Source: Hyphomicrobiales bacterium
Lineage (GTDB): Bacteria; Pseudomonadota; Alphaproteobacteria; Rhizobiales; Rhizobiaceae
NCBI GenBank assembly: GCA_900467185.1
Contig: UBPA01000011.1
Span: 1-64,000, forward strand
Direction: 5' to 3'
DNA length: 64,000 nucleotides
This document shows, one piece after another, positions 45,356 to 55,920 of the stretch. How positions within the stretch are numbered: the stretch's first letter is position 1; the number at the start of each line of letters is the position of its first letter. The position numbers were made by a program, and so were the translations under genes. Below the pieces are notes generated by a model that was given only the letters and a program-made list of their open reading frames with translations, made no database searches and was not told the origin of the DNA.

Positions 45356-46228
45356 CTACTTGTCGAGGTTCTTGCCGACGGCGCGCATCAGGAAGAAGGC
45401 GACGATATTGGCGAGGATGACGGCGATGATGCCCCCGGCGGAAGCACCGCCGACGTCGTAGCCGAGAAGGGCCGTGCGATAGATCAGAAACGGCAGGTTG
45501 GTCGAGGCATAGCCCGGTCCGCCACTGGTGGTGACGAGAATTTCCGCGTAGACGCCGAGCAGGAAGATCGTCTGAATGAGGATGACGACCGTGATCGAGC
45601 GGGCGAGATGCGGCACGGTCAGGTAGACGAACCGGTTGAAGAAGTTCGCCCCGTCCATCTCGGCGGCTTCCTTCTGCTCGCCATCGAGCGACTGCAGGGC
45701 GGTGAGCAGGATGAGGGTCGCGAACGGCAGCCACTGCCAGGCGACGATGACGATGATGGAGAACAGCGGATACTGTCCGAACCAGTCGACCGGCTGCAGG
45801 CCGAAGAAGCGGCTGATATCGGCAAACACCCCGTATTGCGGGTGCATGATCATGTTCTTCCAGACGAGAGCCGCCACCGGCGGCATGACGAAGAACGGCG
45901 AGATGACCAGGATGCGGACGATCCCCTGCCCCCAGACCGGCTGGTCGAGCATCAGCGCGATCGCGATGCCGCCAATGACGGTGATGGCGAGGACGCCGAC
46001 GACGATGACCAGCGTATTCCAGATCGACTGGAAGAAGGCGGGATCGCTGTAGAAATACTGATAGTTGAACAGGCCGGCGAAGCTGACATTGCCCGGATTG
46101 AGCAGATTGTAGTTCTGGAACGAGAACCAGAGCGTCATGGCCAGCGGCACGATCATCCAGATCAGAAGCAGCCCGACGGACGGCGCCATCATGATCCGGG
46201 CAAGGCCTCGGGTATTCTGCGTTGCCAT
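45356..46228 (-). CDS. smoF: polyol ABC transporter permease
   Basis: 290-residue inner-membrane permease of the MalF/UgpA group: TM1 about 15-35 (APSVGLLLIWMIVPLAMTLW), EAA loop EQKEAAEMDGANFFNRFVYLTVPHL, six helices. Pairs with SmoG to form the channel for sorbitol/mannitol. The gene begins at 46228, after an intergenic palindrome element that separates it from smoE. Confidence 0.95.
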   Translation of the reverse strand: MATQNTRGLARIMMAPSVGLLLIWMIVPLAMTLWFSFQNYNLLNPGNVSFAGLFNYQYFYSDPAFFQSIWNTLVIVVGVLAITVIGGIAIALMLDQPVWGQGIVRILVISPFFVMPPVAALVWKNMIMHPQYGVFADISRFFGLQPVDWFGQYPLFSIIVIVAWQWLPFATLILLTALQSLDGEQKEAAEMDGANFFNRFVYLTVPHLARSITVVILIQTIFLLGVYAEILVTTSGGPGYASTNLPFLIYRTALLGYDVGGASAGGIIAVILANIVAFFLMRAVGKNLDK

Positions 46229-46319
46229 GGATAGACCCTCCCTCTGGTGTCGCCGGCTCGAACTTCCGCGAAGGTGGAAGGGGCGGCTTTTTGTTGTGTG
46301 GGTTGTGTGGTGCGGGTGC

Positions 46320-46476
46320 GCGGGGCTCGCCCCTCATCCGCCTGCCGGCACCTTCTCCCCGCTTGGGCGGGGCGAAGGGCACTCGGAGTTGCCGTGTGGC
46401 ACGTCCCCTCTCCCCGCGAGCGGGGAGAGGGCTAGGGTGAGGGGCGACCCACGCATAACGCGTGAGGGGCAGCCCC
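46320..46476. repeat. RIME-like palindromic element between smoE and smoF
   Basis: Contains GCCCCTCAT...GTGAGGGGC outer arms and an inner perfect 11-bp hairpin CCCTCTCCCCG/CGGGGAGAGGG (46406-46431). It also contains CTTCTCCCCGC with GGCGGGGCGAAGG, the rhizobial intergenic mosaic look. Such hairpins in operons can stabilise upstream mRNA, raising binding-protein output over permease. Confidence 0.7.
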
Positions 46477-46495
46477 ACCCGTCGAGCTTACAAGC

Positions 46496-47818
<1,323 letters not shown>

Positions 47819-47839
47819 GATCTTCCTCCCAGAAGAGTA

Positions 47840-47894
47840 ATGAGCATTTGCCTCGCTCACGGGCAATTACTCATTTCCAAGGTGGACTTGTCAA
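47840..47894 (-). promoter_or_regulatory. smoE promoter with overlapping inverted-repeat operator
   Basis: Minus-strand TTGACA (47894-47889), 17 bases, AGTAAT (47871-47866). An imperfect inverted repeat, ATGAGTAATTGCC (47874-47862) and GGCAAATGCTCAT (47852-47840), 11 of 13 positions complementary with a 9-base centre, covers the -10 and start region. It is well placed for the SorC-type regulator encoded just upstream. Confidence 0.65.
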
Positions 47895-47967
47895 TCGCAT
47901 TCGTTGCTGCAGCGCCGAACACAGCGTTAAGTCATCGGAAGAACTGACAATTTTTTGACATATTTGC

Positions 47968-48921
47968 TCAAGGAGCAAGCAGGAATTCGGCCGTATCCTC
48001 GTCGGTGATGACGCCGTTGATGAGTCCCCCGCGCAGGGCCGCGCGCAGCGCGAGGTATTTGCGCCGGCCCTTGGCCATGCCGATCAGCGTCGTCGTGTCG
48101 CGGGATGGCAGGGGCACGCTGGCCACCCGCTTGTTGATGTCGCCCGAGATCAGCTGCCCATCGCCGTCGAACATCCAGCCGCAGATCTCGCCCGCCGCCC
48201 CCTGCTCCACCAGTTGCGCCATCTCGTCATGGGCGAGAAATCCGTCCTGACAGAGGGGCGCGTCCGTTCCGACTTCGCCGACGCCGACGAAGGCGATATC
48301 GGCCTGCGTGCCGAGGCTGAGCGCCGACTGCACGAGGATCTGCTTGTGCAGCACCTCGCGCTCTTCCGCCGAGGAGACGATGACCGGCAGGGGCATGGGA
48401 AAATGCCGCGCCTTCACGGCGTCGGCCATGGAAAAGATGACGTTGTAATAGGCGGCCGACCCGTCGACGCCGATATTGCCGGTGAGCGAGACGATGCGAT
48501 GCTGCGGACAATCCATCGCCGGCAGCTGGTCGATCGCCGCCTTCAGCGTCCGTCCGGTCCCGATCGCCATGATGATCGGATCGCTCGATTTCAGCCAGCG
48601 CTCGATCTCTGCCGCGCCCGCCTCGGCGATCCCCACGGTGGTGGACGACGAGGTCGGATCGCTCGGCACCACCTCCGCCTGCCGCAGCCCGTAGCGCTCC
48701 TTCAGCCGCAGGCCGAGTTCCATGCAGGCGGCGATCGGGTGATCGAGCCGGACCTTGATCAGCCGCTCGGCCATGGCGAGCGACACGAGCCGCTGGGCGG
48801 ACTGGCGCGAAATCCCCATCTGCCCCGCGATCTCGTCCTGCGTCCGCCCGGCGACATAATAAAGCCAGCCGGCGCGTGCCGCATCGTCGAGCCGTGCATT
48901 CGCTTCCGGTCTGCGTGCCAT
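47968..48921 (-). CDS. SorC/DeoR-superfamily transcriptional regulator
   Basis: 317-residue regulator. The N-terminal helix-turn-helix is about 20-60 (GRTQDEIAGQMGISRQSAQRLVS). The C-terminal sugar-phosphate isomerase-like effector domain contains IGTGRTLKAAIDQL, GNIGVDGSAAYYNVIFSMAD and FVGVGEVG. The smo operon starts 150 bases downstream on the same strand, so it most likely responds to a polyol or its phosphate. Start 48921 follows GGGAGAGG. A longer frame to 48966 is less likely. Confidence 0.92.
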   Translation of the reverse strand: MARRPEANARLDDAARAGWLYYVAGRTQDEIAGQMGISRQSAQRLVSLAMAERLIKVRLDHPIAACMELGLRLKERYGLRQAEVVPSDPTSSSTTVGIAEAGAAEIERWLKSSDPIIMAIGTGRTLKAAIDQLPAMDCPQHRIVSLTGNIGVDGSAAYYNVIFSMADAVKARHFPMPLPVIVSSAEEREVLHKQILVQSALSLGTQADIAFVGVGEVGTDAPLCQDGFLAHDEMAQLVEQGAAGEICGWMFDGDGQLISGDINKRVASVPLPSRDTTTLIGMAKGRRKYLALRAALRGGLINGVITDEDTAEFLLAP

Positions 48922-49028
48922 GTCATGCCTCTCCCAAGGTCCAGCGGGAACCCGATGTGCTGACACCTTTTGGCCAGACCTGTCAATCGACCCCGCCCCG
49001 GACGGAATCGCGAGAGGGCCGCTAAAAT

Positions 49029-49044
49029 TTTACCTTTTGATCAA
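49029..49044 (+). promoter_or_regulatory. RutR-like operator upstream of preT
   Basis: TTTACCTTTTGATCAA: half sites TTTACC and GATCAA with a 4-base centre, close to the RutR consensus TTGACCA-N2-TGGTCAA. It lies 55 bases before preT. A sister box lies in front of the carbamoylase. Confidence 0.55.
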
Positions 49045-49098
49045 GAAATTTTCCATGTTAGCCTTTGCCGATCGTGCGGTTGCCATTGGGAGGAAAAC

Positions 49099-50463
49099 AT
49101 GGGAACGACGGACTCCGGAATGATCGGCGGGCGGCTGACGCCCGGCCAGTACGAGGCGAACTTCGCGGACCTGCATCCGCGCCTGGACGAGCACGAGGCG
49201 CTCGTCGCATCCGACCGCTGCTACTTCTGCTACGACGCGCCGTGCATGACGGCCTGTCCCACCGCCATCGACATCCCCCTCTTCATCCGGCAGATCGCGA
49301 CCGGCAATCCGATCGGCTCGGCCAAGACGATCTTCGACCAGAACATCCTCGGCGGCATGTGCGCCCGGGTCTGTCCCACCGAAACGCTGTGCGAGGAGGC
49401 CTGCGTCCGCATGGAGGCGGAGGGGCGCCCTGTCGCCATCGGCCGGCTGCAGCGCTTCGCCACCGACATCGCCATGGCCGAAGGCCGCCAGTTCTACGAG
49501 CGCGCGCCTTCGACCGGCAAGACCGTGGCCGTCGTCGGCGCGGGGCCTGCGGGCCTTGCCTGCGCCCATCGCCTGGCCGTCAACGGCCATGACGTCGTGG
49601 TCTACGACGCCCGCGAGAAGGCCGGCGGCCTGAACGAATACGGAATCGCCACCTACAAGGCGACGGACGATTTCGCGCAGAAAGAGGTGGATTACGTGCT
49701 CGCCATCGGCGGCATCGAGATCCGCAACCGCCAGATGCTCGGTCGCGACATCACGCTCGCCGATCTCCTCGCCCGCCACGACGCCGTCTTTCTCGGCATG
49801 GGCCTCACCGGCGTCAACGCGCTGCGCACGGACGGCGAAGCCGCCGAAGGCGTCGAGGATGCGATAAACTTCATCGCGGCCCTGCGGCAATCCACAGGCA
49901 AAACCGACATCCCCGTCGGCCGCCGCGTCGTCGTCATCGGCGGCGGTATGACCGCGATCGATGCGGCGGTACAGGCAAAGCTGCTGGGCGCCGAGGAGGT
50001 GACCATCTGCTACCGCCGCGGACGCGAGCACATGAATGCGTCGCCTTACGAGCAGGATCTCGCGACGTCGCGCGGCGTCGCCATCCGCCACGGGCTGCAA
50101 CCGCGGCGCATCCTTGCCCGCGAAGACGGCAAGGTCGCCGGCATCGAACTCGACTACACCACCGATGTGGACGGACGCCTGGTCTCAACCGGCGAGACCG
50201 GCATTCTCGCGGCCGACCAGATTCTCAAGGCCATCGGCCAGACCCTGGAGGCCGATCCGCTCGGCGTCGTCGCCCTGCAATCCGGCCGCATCGTCGTGGA
50301 TGCGGACGGTCGCACCTCGCTCGATCGCGTGTGGGCCGGGGGCGACTGTCGCCTCGGCGGCGAGGACCTCACGGTCTCCGCCGTCGCCCAGGGGCGCGAC
50401 GCCGCCGAATCGATCCACCGCACGCTGATGGCCGAGCGCCATCCGGCTGTCGCCGTCGCCTGA
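49099..50463 (+). CDS. preT: dihydropyrimidine dehydrogenase subunit PreT
   Basis: 454-residue NADH-side subunit of dihydropyrimidine dehydrogenase, which reduces uracil/thymine to the dihydro form. N-terminal Fe-S cysteines CYFCYDAPCMTACPTAI and CARVCPTETLCEEAC; FAD motif VVGAGPAGLACA near residue 150; NAD(P)H motif VVIGGGMTAIDAA near 278; C-terminal FAD ribose block VWAGGDCRLGGEDLT. GAGG is before the ATG. Stop 13 bases before preA; partner subunits are coupled. Confidence 0.95.
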   Translation: MGTTDSGMIGGRLTPGQYEANFADLHPRLDEHEALVASDRCYFCYDAPCMTACPTAIDIPLFIRQIATGNPIGSAKTIFDQNILGGMCARVCPTETLCEEACVRMEAEGRPVAIGRLQRFATDIAMAEGRQFYERAPSTGKTVAVVGAGPAGLACAHRLAVNGHDVVVYDAREKAGGLNEYGIATYKATDDFAQKEVDYVLAIGGIEIRNRQMLGRDITLADLLARHDAVFLGMGLTGVNALRTDGEAAEGVEDAINFIAALRQSTGKTDIPVGRRVVVIGGGMTAIDAAVQAKLLGAEEVTICYRRGREHMNASPYEQDLATSRGVAIRHGLQPRRILAREDGKVAGIELDYTTDVDGRLVSTGETGILAADQILKAIGQTLEADPLGVVALQSGRIVVDADGRTSLDRVWAGGDCRLGGEDLTVSAVAQGRDAAESIHRTLMAERHPAVAVA

Positions 50464-50476
50464 GGGGAGATAAACC

Positions 50477-51790
50477 ATGGCTGATCTGCGCAACACTTTC
50501 GTCGGCATCAAATCCCCCAACCCGTTCTGGCTCGCCTCGGCACCGCCGACCGACAAGGCCTACAATGTCGAGCGGGCCTTCAAGGCCGGCTGGGGCGGCG
50601 TCGTCTGGAAGACGCTCGGCGAGGACGGCCCACCGGTCGTCAATGTCAACGGTCCACGCTACGGCGCAATCTGGGGCGCCGACCGGCGGCTCCTCGGCCT
50701 CAACAACATCGAGCTGATCACCGATCGCGACCTCTACACCAACCTGCGGGAGATGAAGCAGGTCAAGATGAACTGGCCAGACCGTGCGCTGATCGCCTCG
50801 ATCATGGTGCCCTGCGAGGAGGAAAGCTGGAAGGCGATCCTGCCGCTGGTCGAGGAAACCGGCGCCGACGGCATCGAGCTCAACTTCGGCTGTCCGCACG
50901 GCATGTCCGAGCGCGGCATGGGGGCTGCCGTCGGACAGGTGCCCGCCTATATCGAGATGGTCGTGCGCTGGTGCAAGCAGTACACCCGCATGCCGGTCAT
51001 CACCAAGCTGACGCCGAACATCACCGACATCCGCCACCCCGCCCGCGCCGCAAAGGCAGGCGGCACGGATGCCGTGTCGCTGATCAACACCATCAACTCG
51101 ATCACCTCGGTCAACCTCGACACCTTCGCCCCGGAACCCTCGATCGACGGCAAGGGCAGCCATGGCGGCTATTGCGGCCCAGCGGTCAAGCCGATCGCGC
51201 TCAACATGGTGGCCGAGATCGCCCGCGATCCGGAAACCCGCGGCCTGCCGATCTCCGGCATCGGCGGCATCACGACATGGCGCGATGCGGCGGAGTTTCT
51301 CGTGCTCGGGGCCGGCAACGTGCAGGTCTGCACCGCCGCCATGACCTACGGCTTCAAGATCGTGCAGGAGATGATCACGGGGCTATCGACCTGGATGGAT
51401 GCCAAGGGCCACCGGACGCTCGACGACATCACGGGCCGGGCGGTCCCCAACGTCTCGGACTGGCAGTATCTCAATCTCAACTATGTCGCCAAGGCCCGCA
51501 TCGATCAGGATGCCTGCATCAAATGCGGCCGCTGCCATATCGCCTGCGAGGATACGTCGCATCAGGCGATCACGCAGTATGTCGATGGCATCCGGCATTT
51601 CGAGGTGATGGAGGACGAATGCGTCGGCTGCAATCTCTGCGTCAACGTCTGTCCCGTGCAGGACTGCATCACCATGGTCGCCCTGCCCCCGGGCACGCTC
51701 GACGAGCGCACCGGCAAGGTGGTCGATCCCGCCTATGCGAACTGGACGACGCACCCGAACAACCCGATGTCCCGGCAGGCAGCGGAGTAG
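50477..51790 (+). CDS. preA: dihydropyrimidine dehydrogenase subunit PreA
   Basis: 437-residue catalytic subunit. An FMN-binding TIM-barrel (about 1-320) has NPFWLASAPPTDKAYNVERAF and the substrate-loop region IELNFGCPHGMSERGMG with active-site cysteine. C-terminal ferredoxin clusters CIKCGRCHIACED and CVGCNLCVNVCPVQDC pass electrons from PreT. The product dihydrouracil feeds HydA, encoded about 9 kb downstream. GGGGAGA precedes the ATG. Confidence 0.96.
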   Translation: MADLRNTFVGIKSPNPFWLASAPPTDKAYNVERAFKAGWGGVVWKTLGEDGPPVVNVNGPRYGAIWGADRRLLGLNNIELITDRDLYTNLREMKQVKMNWPDRALIASIMVPCEEESWKAILPLVEETGADGIELNFGCPHGMSERGMGAAVGQVPAYIEMVVRWCKQYTRMPVITKLTPNITDIRHPARAAKAGGTDAVSLINTINSITSVNLDTFAPEPSIDGKGSHGGYCGPAVKPIALNMVAEIARDPETRGLPISGIGGITTWRDAAEFLVLGAGNVQVCTAAMTYGFKIVQEMITGLSTWMDAKGHRTLDDITGRAVPNVSDWQYLNLNYVAKARIDQDACIKCGRCHIACEDTSHQAITQYVDGIRHFEVMEDECVGCNLCVNVCPVQDCITMVALPPGTLDERTGKVVDPAYANWTTHPNNPMSRQAAE

Positions 51791-51840
51791 CGGGAAAGAG
51801 CGATGGCGCGGGTGAAACGCATCATCGCGCGCCGATCACA

Positions 51841-51866
51841 GCCTGCCGCGCACAAAGCCGGCAGGC
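51841..51866. terminator. hairpin between convergent preA and mqo
   Basis: GCCTGCCG / CGGCAGGC, perfect 8-bp stem, 10-base loop. No T-run, so weak as an intrinsic terminator. Confidence 0.5.
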
Positions 51867-51881
51867 CGAACGTCGGGATGC

Positions 51882-53585
51882 TCAGAGCGCCATATCCGGA
51901 ACGCGCTTCACGTCGCCGCTCGGAAGGGCGGCCGGCGCGGTCGCGCCGATGGCGGGAGGCGCGATGGCGAGCTGGAGGCGCTCGCTCGTCGCCGCCCAGG
52001 CAAGTGCCAGCGCCTCAGGGTCGTCGTTGAGCTTCTTGCCGTAGCTCGGCACGATGGCCTGCACCTTGGCCTGCCATTCCGGCGTTGCGAGACGCTCGGC
52101 AAAGACCTTCTTCAAGACGTCCAGCATGATCGGCGCAGCCGTCGACGCCCCCGGGGAGGCGCCCAGAAGCGCCGTGATCGTGCCGTCGGCCGAGGCGACG
52201 ATTTCGGTGCCAAGCTTCAGCACGCCGCCCTTTTCGGGGTCGCGCTTGATGATCTGCACGCGCTGCCCGGCCTGCCACAGGCGCCAGTCTTCGCCCTTGG
52301 CCTGCGGGAAATACTCGCGCAGGGCCGCGAGGCGATCCTCGTCGGACATCAGCAGCTGACCGGCGAGATACTGGACAAGGCTGAACTCGTTGATGCCCAC
52401 CTGCAGCATCGGCCAGATATTGTCGAGCGTCACCGAGGCCGGAAGATCGAAGTAGGAGCCGTCCTTCAGGAACTTGGTCGAGAAGGTCGCGAAGGGTCCG
52501 AACAGCACGACCTGCTTGCCATCCAGCATGCGCGTGTCGAGATGCGGCACCGACATGGGCGGCGCGCCGACCGACGCCTGACCATAGGCCTTCGCCAGAT
52601 GCCGGCTGACGATCTCGGGCTTTTCGCAGACGAGGAACGATCCGCCGACGGGGAAGCCGGCATAGTCGGCCGCTTCGGGAATGCCCGACATCTGCAGGAG
52701 CGGCAGGGCACCGCCGCCGGCGCCGAGGAAGACGAATTTCGCGTTGATCACGCCTTTCTGGACGCCCGTGCGCGTATCGGCATAGCTGACGCGCCAGGTG
52801 CCGTCCTCGTTACGGGTGATCTCCTGCACCTCGCTCGAAGCGGTCAGGCTGAAGGTCGGCTGGGTCTTCAGATGCGTGACGTACTGGCGGGTGATCTCGC
52901 CGAAATTCACGTCGGTGCCGAGCGGCGACCATGTGGCGGCCAGCGTCTGCGACCGGTCGCGGCCTTCCATCATGATGGGAACCCACTTGGCGATCTCGTC
53001 ATGATCGCGCGAGAACTTCATGCCGGAGAACAGCGCGCTCGCCTTCAGCGCCTCGAAGCGCTTTTCCAGGAATTCCGTATTGTCGTCGCCCCAGACGAAG
53101 CTCATATGCGGCGTCGAGTTGATGAAGGAGCGCGGATCCTTCAGGACGCCGCGATCGACCTGATGTGCGAGGAACTGGCGGGAAACCTGGAAGGATTCGT
53201 TGATGCCGACGGCCCGGCTGATGTCGACGTTTCCGTTCGAATCCTTCGGGGTGTAGTTCAGCTCCGCCAGCGCGGAATGCCCGGTGCCGGCATTGTTCCA
53301 GCCGTTGGAGCTCTCGAGCGCCACATCATCCAGCCGCTCGATCATCTCGATCGACCAGGACGGCTCCAGCTCGTTGACGAGCACGCCGAGCGTCGCGCTC
53401 ATGATGCCGCCGCCGACGAGAAGCACGTCCACCGTCTTTTCGGGCGCAAGAGCCCAGCTGGGCAGCGAGGACAAGGTGAGAGCGGCCGCACCGGTTGCCG
53501 CAGAACCGAGAAGTTGCCGACGACTTATGGCCAGATGCTGCGAAGTTCCCGAACGCGGAGCGCCGCTATCTTTTTCACCGGCCAT
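51882..53585 (-). CDS. mqo: malate:quinone oxidoreductase with twin-arginine N-terminus
   Basis: 567-residue FAD enzyme oxidising malate to oxaloacetate and reducing quinone at the membrane. FAD motif [21 protein letters not shown] near residue 55, Mqo signatures [22 protein letters not shown] and [20 protein letters not shown]-terminal [21 protein letters not shown]. It carries residues 21-47 [11 protein letters not shown]...SWALA, a Tat-type signal with AxA cleavage. That is unusual, since Mqo is normally a cytoplasmic-face protein. Start 53585 follows GTGAGG. Alternative downstream starts would lose the Tat motif. Confidence 0.93.
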   Translation of the reverse strand: MAGEKDSGAPRSGTSQHLAISRRQLLGSAATGAAALTLSSLPSWALAPEKTVDVLLVGGGIMSATLGVLVNELEPSWSIEMIERLDDVALESSNGWNNAGTGHSALAELNYTPKDSNGNVDISRAVGINESFQVSRQFLAHQVDRGVLKDPRSFINSTPHMSFVWGDDNTEFLEKRFEALKASALFSGMKFSRDHDEIAKWVPIMMEGRDRSQTLAATWSPLGTDVNFGEITRQYVTHLKTQPTFSLTASSEVQEITRNEDGTWRVSYADTRTGVQKGVINAKFVFLGAGGGALPLLQMSGIPEAADYAGFPVGGSFLVCEKPEIVSRHLAKAYGQASVGAPPMSVPHLDTRMLDGKQVVLFGPFATFSTKFLKDGSYFDLPASVTLDNIWPMLQVGINEFSLVQYLAGQLLMSDEDRLAALREYFPQAKGEDWRLWQAGQRVQIIKRDPEKGGVLKLGTEIVASADGTITALLGASPGASTAAPIMLDVLKKVFAERLATPEWQAKVQAIVPSYGKKLNDDPEALALAWAATSERLQLAIAPPAIGATAPAALPSGDVKRVPDMAL

Positions 53586-53767
53586 GTCAACCTCACGTCT
53601 TGTTAGTCCTCCCGAGATCGCCGTATAAGCGAATCCTTTTTTGGTGACAAGGCAATTTGTCGCAGCACGAAGCCCGGCGAGAGTCGCCCATTCCGGGACA
53701 TCGCGTCGGCCCGTGCGGGATGGACAGCGGTTCGTTTGCGAGCGACCTGCGGCGACCGCCGAAAAGT

Positions 53768-53793
53768 GCCCATCCGCACGACGCCGGATGGGC
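53768..53793 (-). terminator. terminator of the MDR reductase gene
   Basis: GCCCATCCG / CGGATGGGC, perfect 9-bp stem; on the minus strand it is followed by ACTTTTC. It lies just past the reductase stop at 53801. Confidence 0.8.
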
Positions 53794-53800
53794 CGGGGCA

Positions 53801-54817
53801 TCAAAACGTGATGACCACCTTGCCGAACGGGCCTCGATCCAGATGCGCGAACGCGTCCGGCACCGCATCGAAACCGTAGCGTCGGTCGATGACGGGCTTC
53901 AGCCCCTTGGCGTCTATCGCCCGGACGAAATCCTCCAGCGCCCGGCGATGGCCGACGCCGATCCCCTGGACGACAGGGCTCTTGAGAAGCAACAGACCTG
54001 CGGGCCCGGACAGGTCGAAGCCTTCGAGCACGCCGATCACCGAAATCCTTCCGCCGACCGCGACGGCGGCCAGCGACTGCGTAAAGCCTTCGCCGCCGGC
54101 AAGGTCAAGCACATGATCGATGCCGTCATCCCCTGTGATCTCGAGCACCTTCTCGACCCATCCCTCCCGCATCAGGAGATGATCCGCGCCGAGCGCTTTT
54201 GCCCGGGTGAGCTTTGCGGCACTGGACGAGGTGACGAAGACCTCCGCACCGTATGCCTTGGCGATCGCGAGACCGAACATCGCAACACCGCCGGTGCCCT
54301 TGATCAGAACGCGCTCTCCCGCCTGCAGCTTGCCTTGCTCGATCAGGGCAAACCATGCCGTAAGACCCGCGCAGGGCAACGTACTGGCCTCCGCCGCATC
54401 CAGCGTCTCGGGCGCATGCGAGAACCAGTCCTCGGGAAACGTCACCATCTCCGACAGGACGCCGGGACTGGCGCCGCCGAGGGCGCGATAGGGCGGCGTG
54501 CGCGCATTGCCAAGGGGTTTGCCGTCGATCCACATGGGCGAGAATGTCGAGATGACCCGGTCGCCCACCTTGAAGCGTATTGCCTGCGGCCCCACCGCTT
54601 CCACCACACCGGCCATGTCGGATGCTGGGACGAAGGGAAAGCGAAGAGCCAGGCCCATCCCCGTCTCCAGCACCAGCTTGTCGCGATAGTTGAGCGAGAC
54701 GGCCTCGGTGCGAACGAGCACCTCCGTGCCCACCGGAGAAACGATCTCCGCGGTGCCTTGAGCGAGATTGCCCGGCCCTAGGGTGCTCAGTTGCCACTGC
54801 CTGGTTTTCCGTACCAT
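53801..54817 (-). CDS. zinc-free MDR-family NAD(P)H reductase (quinone oxidoreductase-like)
   Basis: 338-residue medium-chain dehydrogenase/reductase. The N-terminal GroES-like half has [16 protein letters not shown] and [18 protein letters not shown], where zinc-ligand cysteines are absent. The Rossmann half has [23 protein letters not shown], then [12 protein letters not shown]. This fits zinc-free quinone/enal reductases. Divergent from a LysR regulator, its likely controller. Substrate unknown. Confidence 0.9.
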   Translation of the reverse strand: MVRKTRQWQLSTLGPGNLAQGTAEIVSPVGTEVLVRTEAVSLNYRDKLVLETGMGLALRFPFVPASDMAGVVEAVGPQAIRFKVGDRVISTFSPMWIDGKPLGNARTPPYRALGGASPGVLSEMVTFPEDWFSHAPETLDAAEASTLPCAGLTAWFALIEQGKLQAGERVLIKGTGGVAMFGLAIAKAYGAEVFVTSSSAAKLTRAKALGADHLLMREGWVEKVLEITGDDGIDHVLDLAGGEGFTQSLAAVAVGGRISVIGVLEGFDLSGPAGLLLLKSPVVQGIGVGHRRALEDFVRAIDAKGLKPVIDRRYGFDAVPDAFAHLDRGPFGKVVITF

Positions 54818-54913
54818 GTCCAACTCCTTTTTCACTGGAGACCCGACATTACCGGTGAACGCGCTTCGGCAGTTATGATAGTATTTCGCCAGATCGGTTC
54901 CCCGGAAGATACA

Positions 54914-55813
54914 ATGCTCGACCTTCGCGATATCCCCGTTTTCATCCAGACGGCGGAGTCCGGCAGCTTTTCCGCCGCCGCGATCCGGCTCAACCTCACC
55001 CGCTCGGCGGTCGCCAAGACCATCGCCCGCATGGAGCGGCGGCTGGGTGTTCGCCTGTTTCATCGCACGACGCGCTCCCAGAGCCTGACCGAGGAGGGCA
55101 TTCTCTTCCACGAGCGTTGCCTGAGGGCCCTGGAGGAAATTCGCGCCGGCGAGGCCATGCTCGAGTCCGGGCGCACGGAGATCCGGGGCAGGTTGCGCAT
55201 CGCGCTGCCGGTCGTTCTCGGCCGCACCTGCATCGCGCCCATTCTCACGCGGCTTCTGGCCGAGCATCGCGGTCTGGAACTGGACCTCTCCTTCAGCGAT
55301 CGCCTCGTGGATTTTCTGGAGGACGGGTTCGATCTGGCGGTGCGCAACGGTGTGCTTCGGGACGACAGCGACGTGATGTCCCGTCTGATCGCCCGTCAGC
55401 GCATGACCGTCTGCGCCGCGCCGGCCTATCTGGATGCCCATGGCGAGCCGCAGACGCTGGAGGATATCGATCGTCACGAGACGATCGTCTACACGCGAAA
55501 AGGGGTCAAGCGCTCCTGGCTGTTCCCGACGCCCGACATGCCGGGGCGCAGCCTGGTCCCGCGCGCACGGCTGCAGCTCGACGATCTCAACGCGATCGCC
55601 GACGCCGCCTGCGCCGGTTACGGCCTTGCCTGGATGCCGTGCTGGCTCGTGCGCGACCTTATTGCCGAGGGACGATTGCGCCAGGTTCTCCCGTCGACGC
55701 AGGGCTTCGCCTTCCCAAGCCATGTGATCTGGCCGAAATCGCCGATCATGCTGCCGAAGACACGGCTGGTGATAGACCGGCTCGCGGCCGAGCTTCCGCT
55801 GGCGATGGGCTGA
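54914..55813 (+). CDS. LysR-family transcriptional regulator
   Basis: 299-residue LTTR. N-terminal winged helix residues 1-60 (DIPVFIQTAESGSFSAAAIRLNLTRSAVAKTIARMERRLGVRLFHRTTRS). The periplasmic-binding-like effector half has SFSDRLVDFLEDGFDLAVRNG. Start 54914 gives the usual MLDLRDIPVF. Divergent from the MDR reductase; the 96-base spacer should hold its operator. It resembles the large subfamily that controls adjacent quinone-type reductases. Confidence 0.93.
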   Translation: MLDLRDIPVFIQTAESGSFSAAAIRLNLTRSAVAKTIARMERRLGVRLFHRTTRSQSLTEEGILFHERCLRALEEIRAGEAMLESGRTEIRGRLRIALPVVLGRTCIAPILTRLLAEHRGLELDLSFSDRLVDFLEDGFDLAVRNGVLRDDSDVMSRLIARQRMTVCAAPAYLDAHGEPQTLEDIDRHETIVYTRKGVKRSWLFPTPDMPGRSLVPRARLQLDDLNAIADAACAGYGLAWMPCWLVRDLIAEGRLRQVLPSTQGFAFPSHVIWPKSPIMLPKTRLVIDRLAAELPLAMG

Positions 55814-55920
55814 CGCTGCGGCTGGCCCCGCAGCACCGGCGCGTCGCAATTCGTGCGTTGCTCCGCGTCGGAATCTGGCCGATAAGCATGCTGTGATCAA
55901 CCGTTGGGACCGGAGCCCGC

